Positions 6,973 through 9,915 of a DNA stretch of 9,915 nt are shown here, one piece after another. A program made the translations under genes and the position numbers. The DNA comes from Natronohydrobacter sp. (GTDB lineage: Bacteria; Pseudomonadota; Alphaproteobacteria; Rhodobacterales; Rhodobacteraceae). Every line of letters starts with the position of its first letter. Position 1 is the first letter of the stretch. Location of the stretch: positions 1 to 9,915 of the forward strand of contig SKIM01000236.1 of assembly GCA_007116445.1 (NCBI GenBank), given 5' to 3'. The notes under the pieces were generated by a model. The model was not told the DNA's origin. It was given only the letters and a program-made list of their open reading frames with translations, and searched no databases.

Positions 6973-7320
6973 TCAGGGCTTTGGCGCGGTTTCTGGTGCT
7001 TTTGCCTCGGTCGGGGCTTCGGCTGGCTTGGCCTCGGTTGCGGGTTTTTCGGGGGCCGCGTTTTTTGTCGCTTCGGCGGGTTTCATCTCTGGCTTTGATG
7101 CAGCGCTCGGCGCGGGCAGAGCCTTGGCTTCGTCGGGCATCTGTTCGGGCAGTTCAATCGTCAGCGTGCCTTCTTCAGGATAGATTGTGATTCGGGCCTT
7201 GGGCGAGAGTTTCGCGAGAACGGCGTTCAGTTCTTTTTGCGCGCGCAGCACCGTCTCGCGCTGCGTCTCTTGCTTGGCCTGAACTGTAGTCGTCTTGTCG
7301 CCGAACAGAAATTTGAACAT
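6973..7320 (-). CDS. Small protein of unknown function with Ala/Pro/Lys/Glu-rich tail
   Basis: I do not recognise this 115-residue protein. The ATG at 7320 has GAGGGG about eight bases upstream; an upstream in-frame start at 7392 would add 24 residues of unconvincing sequence. Three parts are visible. The start MFKFLFGDK is short, hydrophobic and basic. Residues 14-38 form a predicted charged helix (QAKQETQRETVLRAQKELNAVLAKL). ARITIYPEEGTLTIELPEQ (42-60) looks like a beta hairpin. The last 50 residues are low-complexity with repeated AKPAE/AEAP/EAKAPE-like units and are probably disordered. There is no signal peptide or membrane helix. It lies between the asparaginase gene (102-base gap) and metY (82-base gap), all on the minus strand, so it may share a transcript. 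Ordinary codon use and a sensible start support a real gene. Confidence 0.65.
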   Translation of the reverse strand: MFKFLFGDKTTTVQAKQETQRETVLRAQKELNAVLAKLSPKARITIYPEEGTLTIELPEQMPDEAKALPAPSAASKPEMKPAEATKNAAPEKPATEAKPAEAPTEAKAPETAPKP

Positions 7321-7386
7321 GGCTTTCCCCTCTATGGTCAATCGCCCCCGCATACACGAGCCGAGGCCCCAAAGGAAGGCGTCACG

Positions 7387-7399
7387 CTGCAATGCAGCA
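7387..7399. repeat. Palindrome GCTGCA-A-TGCAGC between asparaginase and small-protein genes
   Basis: A perfect 6-base inverted repeat around one central base lies in the 102-base gap upstream of the 115-residue gene. The near-absent loop argues against an RNA hairpin and for a protein-binding site, if it is functional at all. Confidence 0.25.
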
Positions 7400-7422
7400 T
7401 CAACTTCTTGAGGATCAGGGGT

Positions 7423-8442
7423 TCAGGCGAAACCTTCAGCGCGCCGAGTCTCGCCCACATGCAAACCGCGCCAGTTTTTCATCGGCCCAAGGTAACGCGC
7501 AACCACTGGATTTTGAGGGTCCAGCGCGCCGTGGCGGATCAGAAGTGCCGTCATTGCCGCATCCGCAGCACGCACCCCGCCATCAACAATCTTCAGCGCG
7601 ATCCCCAGTCTCTGCTCGGGCAGAATGGCGGCAAAAACCGCTTCGGCCCCCATCTTCACGGCGACCTTGCCCCCCATTGCCCGCATCAGATCGGTGCAGG
7701 CGCGGGTTTCACCGGCGACCAGATCAGGGTGACGCATCATCGCCTCGCGCAGGCGCACCATCGCCCGCGCCCGTGCATCGCCGCGATCCGTCGCGCCGGC
7801 GAATTGTGCAAGCGCGTATGCGAACGCGTCCAGACCAGTTGCAAAATTGGGGGCGGAACATCCATCGATCCCGTATCCGGGGGAGCGCATCCCGGTGACC
7901 TCTTCGAAGGTGGATCGGATCATCCGCTGCAAGGGGTGGTCGGGCAGGATGTAGTCCGCATCACCGCGCAGATTCTGGTTGAGCATCAGAAAACCGGCAT
8001 GTTTGCCCGAACAGTTATTGTGCAACTGACAGGGCGCGGCACCTTCGCGGATCAATCGATCGCGTTCGGGAATGTCTTGCGGGGCCTGACAGCCGCAACG
8101 CAGATCTTGCTCGGCCAGTCCCAGATCCTCCAACCAGCGCGCGACCTTGTTGACGTGGATCGCAGCCCCCTGATGTGACGCGCAGGCAAGCGCCAGATGC
8201 GCAGGCGTCAGATCCTGCCCCGCGCCGGTTTCCAGAAGCGGCAATGCCTGCACCATCTTGCAACTGGAGCGCGGATAGATCAGCGTATCGGCCCGTCCCC
8301 AGACCTCGACGATCTCGCCTGTGTCGCGCGTGACCACTGCATGACCGTGATGCAGGCTTTCGAGCAACTCCCCGCGCCACAGCGCGATCATCGGCACTGC
8401 GCCGTGATGGATAGCGGATTTGACCGGCGCGATCTCGCTCAT
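7423..8442 (-). CDS. L-asparaginase, Rhizobium etli (ReAV) type
   Basis: Predicted 339-residue cytoplasmic enzyme hydrolysing L-asparagine to aspartate and ammonia. It belongs to the asparaginase II family typified by R. etli ReAV, unrelated to E. coli AnsA/AnsB and fold-related to serine beta-lactamases. Key residues are visible (numbered from an alternative ATG at 8448): the S-x-x-K pair S61/K64 in YPRSSCKMVQALP, S91 in CASHQG, C146 and K149 in HNNCSGKHAG, D195 and C197 in IDGCSAPNF, and a further cysteine C251 in AGETRACTDLM. In ReAV the equivalents of C146, K149 and C197 bind zinc and the serine/lysine pairs are catalytic; all are present here. AGAAGGA directly abuts ATG 8448 but lies about six bases before ATG 8442, so the latter is preferred. 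It is divergent from the IalB-like gene across a 165-base region. Confidence 0.92.
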   Translation of the reverse strand: MSEIAPVKSAIHHGAVPMIALWRGELLESLHHGHAVVTRDTGEIVEVWGRADTLIYPRSSCKMVQALPLLETGAGQDLTPAHLALACASHQGAAIHVNKVARWLEDLGLAEQDLRCGCQAPQDIPERDRLIREGAAPCQLHNNCSGKHAGFLMLNQNLRGDADYILPDHPLQRMIRSTFEEVTGMRSPGYGIDGCSAPNFATGLDAFAYALAQFAGATDRGDARARAMVRLREAMMRHPDLVAGETRACTDLMRAMGGKVAVKMGAEAVFAAILPEQRLGIALKIVDGGVRAADAAMTALLIRHGALDPQNPVVARYLGPMKNWRGLHVGETRRAEGFA

Positions 8443-8499
8443 TTTCATTCCTTCTGCGTTTCCCCGCTCACGGCTGCGCGATTTTTTGCCAAGGGGGCT

Positions 8500-8528
8500 T
8501 TGAATTTCCCCGACCTTACGGCTAAAAC
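8500..8528 (+). promoter_or_regulatory. Candidate sigma-70 promoter of the IalB-like gene
   Basis: TTGAAT (8500-8505) and TAAAAC (8523-8528) are separated by 17 bases, each matching the consensus at four of six positions. Transcription would start near 8535 and leave a leader of about 73 bases. The -10 box lies at the loop of the inverted repeat at 8509-8545. This is inferred from sequence match only. Confidence 0.3.
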
Positions 8529-8545
8529 ACAGCCGAAGGTCCGGG
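8509..8545. promoter_or_regulatory. Strong imperfect inverted repeat in the divergent asparaginase/ialB control region
   Basis: Arms 8509-8523 and 8531-8545 form 14 base pairs with two single-base bulges (A8518 and C8542) around the loop AAAACAC. No T-run follows on either strand, which argues against a terminator. It could be an operator overlapping the candidate -10 box at 8523-8528, or a structured RNA element. GGGGG at 8493-8497 could pair alternatively with CCCC at 8508-8511. Confidence 0.45.
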
Positions 8546-8607
8546 CAGTCACTTGCTTCGTCAGGTGGCGCAAAAATCGGGTCAGGTCAATTGGAGGCAG
8601 ACAGCAC

Positions 8608-9147
8608 ATGGCGACACTGAGTCATTTCGGAGCAACAGCCGCGCTTGCCATAGCGTTGGTCGGAACGGGCCTGGCATCCGGCGCAGCAGCGCAGGAATCG
8701 ACCAATCGCGTGGCTGCTGAAACCGACTGGAGCGTGTTTGTCGAAGAGAGCCCCAAGGAATGCTGGGTTGTTTCGGCTCCGCGCGAAACGGTCAATACGC
8801 GCGGTGGGCAACCGGTTCAGGTGCGTCGTGGCGATATCCTGATGTTTGCCACTTATCGCCCCGGCCGGACAACGCCCGAGATTTCCTTCACAGGGGGCTA
8901 TCCCTTTGCTGCGGATTCCACCGTCGGCATGCAGATCGGCAGCAATGAGTTTCAGCTTTTTGTTGACGGTGACTGGGCCTGGGCTGGCTCGCCCGACGAT
9001 GATCAACGCATTTTCGCCGCTATGCGCGCAGGTGCCGAAGCTGTCCTGACGGCGCGCTCCTCGCGTGGAACGAACACGCGTGATACGTTCTCGCTCTTCG
9101 GATTCACGGCAGCGACTGAAGAAGCCGCACGGCGCTGTGCCGACTGA
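8608..9147 (+). CDS. Secreted invasion-associated locus B (IalB) family protein
   Basis: Predicted 179-residue exported protein. The first 28 residues form a Sec signal peptide (hydrophobic core AALAIALVGTGLASG, probable cleavage AAA-QE). The mature part has the family pattern: W41-SVF, ECWVVSAP (51-58), RRGDILMFATYRP (73-85), EISFTGGYPF (91-100), then IGSNEFQLFVDGDWAW (110-125), a block around AVLTARSSRGTNTRDTFSLFGF and the ending EEAARRCAD. Two cysteines, C52 and C177, could form a disulfide in the periplasm. Bartonella IalB is tied to red-cell invasion, but the family is widespread in free-living alphaproteobacteria, where the role is unknown, so virulence should not be inferred. TTGGAGGC (8591-8598) supports ATG 8608; longer in-frame extension runs antisense into the asparaginase gene. 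It converges on the TRIC gene with a 7-base gap. Confidence 0.9.
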   Translation: MATLSHFGATAALAIALVGTGLASGAAAQESTNRVAAETDWSVFVEESPKECWVVSAPRETVNTRGGQPVQVRRGDILMFATYRPGRTTPEISFTGGYPFAADSTVGMQIGSNEFQLFVDGDWAWAGSPDDDQRIFAAMRAGAEAVLTARSSRGTNTRDTFSLFGFTAATEEAARRCAD

Positions 9148-9158
9148 GCGCGGCTCAG
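9144..9158. terminator. Stem-loop spanning both stop codons of convergent genes
   Basis: CTGAGC (9144-9149), loop GCG, GCTCAG (9153-9158) is a perfect 6-bp hairpin. It contains the TGA of the IalB-like gene (9145-9147) and the TGA, read on the minus strand, of the TRIC gene (9157-9155). On the plus strand TTTT follows only at 9175, so it is a candidate bidirectional but non-canonical terminator. Confidence 0.4.
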
Positions 9159-9778
9159 ACGCGGGGCGGGCGGCTTTTGTAGACGGGCAGACACCACCCG
9201 AAGCGCATTGATCCAGCGCGCAGCGAAAATGTCGTGAGCCCGCAGACCATCAGGATGATCAGCATGTTGTCGGTGATCTGCGCGGCCAAGATCGCGGCCA
9301 CTGCGCCACAGAGGGCTGCAGTGGCATAAAGCTCGCCTTTCTTCAGCACCAGCGGCACTTCGTTGCAGACCACATCGCGCATCAGCCCGCCCAGCGTGCC
9401 AGTAGCAACGCCCATGATCACGACGATGGGCCAGGTCTGCGTCATTCCGATCGCGACGCCGACGCCTGCAGGCACCGCGACACCCAGCGCCAGCGCGTCG
9501 AGCCATTCCAGTGCGCGTAGCCGGGATTCCAGCAAATGTGCTGTGAAGAACACCAGGATTGCCGCGAGTGATGCGGACAGGATCATGCCCGGATCCGCGA
9601 CCCAGAAAACCTGATCGCGGTTCAGGATCACATCGCGCAGCGTGCCCCCGCCAACGGCTGTCAGACAGGCAATGAAGATGAATCCCACGATATCAAGCTG
9701 CGCGCGGCTCGCGGCCAGCGCGCCTGTCAGCCCGAAAATGAACACCGCCGCATAGTCAAGCCCTTGCAGCAGTGTCAT
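9155..9778 (-). CDS. TRIC / UPF0126 family membrane protein (putative cation channel)
   Basis: Predicted 207-residue inner-membrane protein with about seven helices, of the UPF0126 (YicG/YadS) family, whose bacterial members are homologues of trimeric intracellular cation channels and conduct monovalent cations. The internal duplication is plain: GLTGALAASRAQLDIVGFIF followed by TAVGGGTLRDVILN (40-53) in the first half, and WPIVVIMGVATGTLGGLMRDVVCNEVP (116-142) in the second. The glycine-rich kinks (GGG 43-45; G127, G130 and G131) and the RDV after each are the family hallmark. The C-terminus is hydrophobic then basic (KSRPPRV). The ATG at 9778 overlaps the rnhA stop as ATGA, implying translational coupling. 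Whether this particular protein conducts K+ is not shown by sequence. Confidence 0.92.
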   Translation of the reverse strand: MTLLQGLDYAAVFIFGLTGALAASRAQLDIVGFIFIACLTAVGGGTLRDVILNRDQVFWVADPGMILSASLAAILVFFTAHLLESRLRALEWLDALALGVAVPAGVGVAIGMTQTWPIVVIMGVATGTLGGLMRDVVCNEVPLVLKKGELYATAALCGAVAAILAAQITDNMLIILMVCGLTTFSLRAGSMRFGWCLPVYKSRPPRV

Positions 9779-9915
9779 GGCCGCGCCTGTTTGAACGGCG
9801 CCATACCTGCGCGGGCAAGCTCATCGGCGCGCTCATTCTCAGGGTGCCCGGCATGCCCCTTGACCCATTCCCATGTCACCTTGTGACGGGCCTGCGCCGC
9901 GTCCAGCCGCTGCCA
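9775..9915 (-). CDS. rnhA: Ribonuclease HI, C-terminal fragment (gene continues past the window)
   Basis: The last 46 codons of a minus-strand gene read from the window edge to a TGA at 9777-9775. The translation includes HKVTWEWVKGHAGHPENERADELARAG, broken here as HKVTWEWVKGHAG plus HPENERADELARAG, which is nearly identical to the C-terminal part of E. coli RNase HI. It includes the flexible-loop histidine (KGHAG, H124 equivalent) and the catalytic aspartate in ADELA (D134 equivalent). RNase HI cleaves the RNA strand of RNA/DNA hybrids. The fragment ends soon after the final helix (GMAPFKQARP), so only the 5' part is missing because of the window boundary, not because the gene is broken. Its stop overlaps the start of the TRIC gene by four bases. 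Confidence 0.93.
   Translation of the reverse strand, partial: WQRLDAAQARHKVTWEWVKGHAGHPENERADELARAGMAPFKQARP

Noticed and set aside
7237..8178. 313-codon plus-strand open frame opposite asparaginase
   Set aside because: It is antisense to a gene with all catalytic motifs and runs across an intergenic gap; composition is typical of a shadow frame.
8197..8607. In-frame 5' extension of the IalB-like gene
   Set aside because: It would bury the clear signal peptide in the middle of the protein, and TTGGAGGC sits properly before ATG 8608.
1..9915. Mobile element, CRISPR array, prophage or defence island
   Set aside because: No transposase, integrase, terminal repeats, regularly spaced repeats, tRNA or phage-like genes are visible; the genes are housekeeping in type with uniform composition.

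Overview
The window is a compact, GC-rich stretch of bacterial chromosome. The gene set points to an alphaproteobacterium, most likely of the Rhodobacterales. The indicators are an alpha-type SspB adaptor ending in the VVSLDRFRK tail, an IalB-family periplasmic protein, a Rhizobium etli-type asparaginase, and a long Ala/Pro-rich membrane protein of a kind I associate with Rhodobacteraceae. I see no insertion sequence, CRISPR array, tRNA or rRNA. No gene-free stretch exceeds about 165 bases, so this is core-like rather than accessory DNA.

Layout. Positions 75-2009 carry sspB (ClpXP adaptor) and fumC (class II fumarase) on the plus strand, separated by 87 bases holding two small inverted repeats. 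A stem-loop at 2020-2049 lies between the convergent ends of fumC and yciB. From 5494 down to 2050 on the minus strand lie a 930-residue bitopic protein and then yciB/ispZ, 40 bases apart and probably co-transcribed. Upstream of them, also on the minus strand, are an O-acetylhomoserine sulfhydrylase (6890-5604, with a clear intrinsic terminator just after it), a 115-residue protein of unknown function (7320-6973) and an asparaginase (8442-7423). A 165-base divergent control region with a strong imperfect hairpin separates the asparaginase from the secreted IalB-like gene (8608-9147, plus strand). The right end is a minus-strand pair: the 3' end of rnhA (cut by the window edge) overlaps by ATGA the start of a TRIC/UPF0126 membrane protein.

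Most genes are housekeeping: protein quality control, TCA cycle, sulfur amino acid synthesis, asparagine breakdown, cell envelope and RNA/DNA hybrid removal. They do not form one pathway. The least explained item, and the best candidate for something undescribed, is the 930-residue protein. It appears to join a GspL/PilM-like cytoplasmic domain, one membrane helix, a long disordered periplasmic linker with short repeats, and a GspC/PilP-like C-terminal domain, with no other secretion or pilus gene in view.
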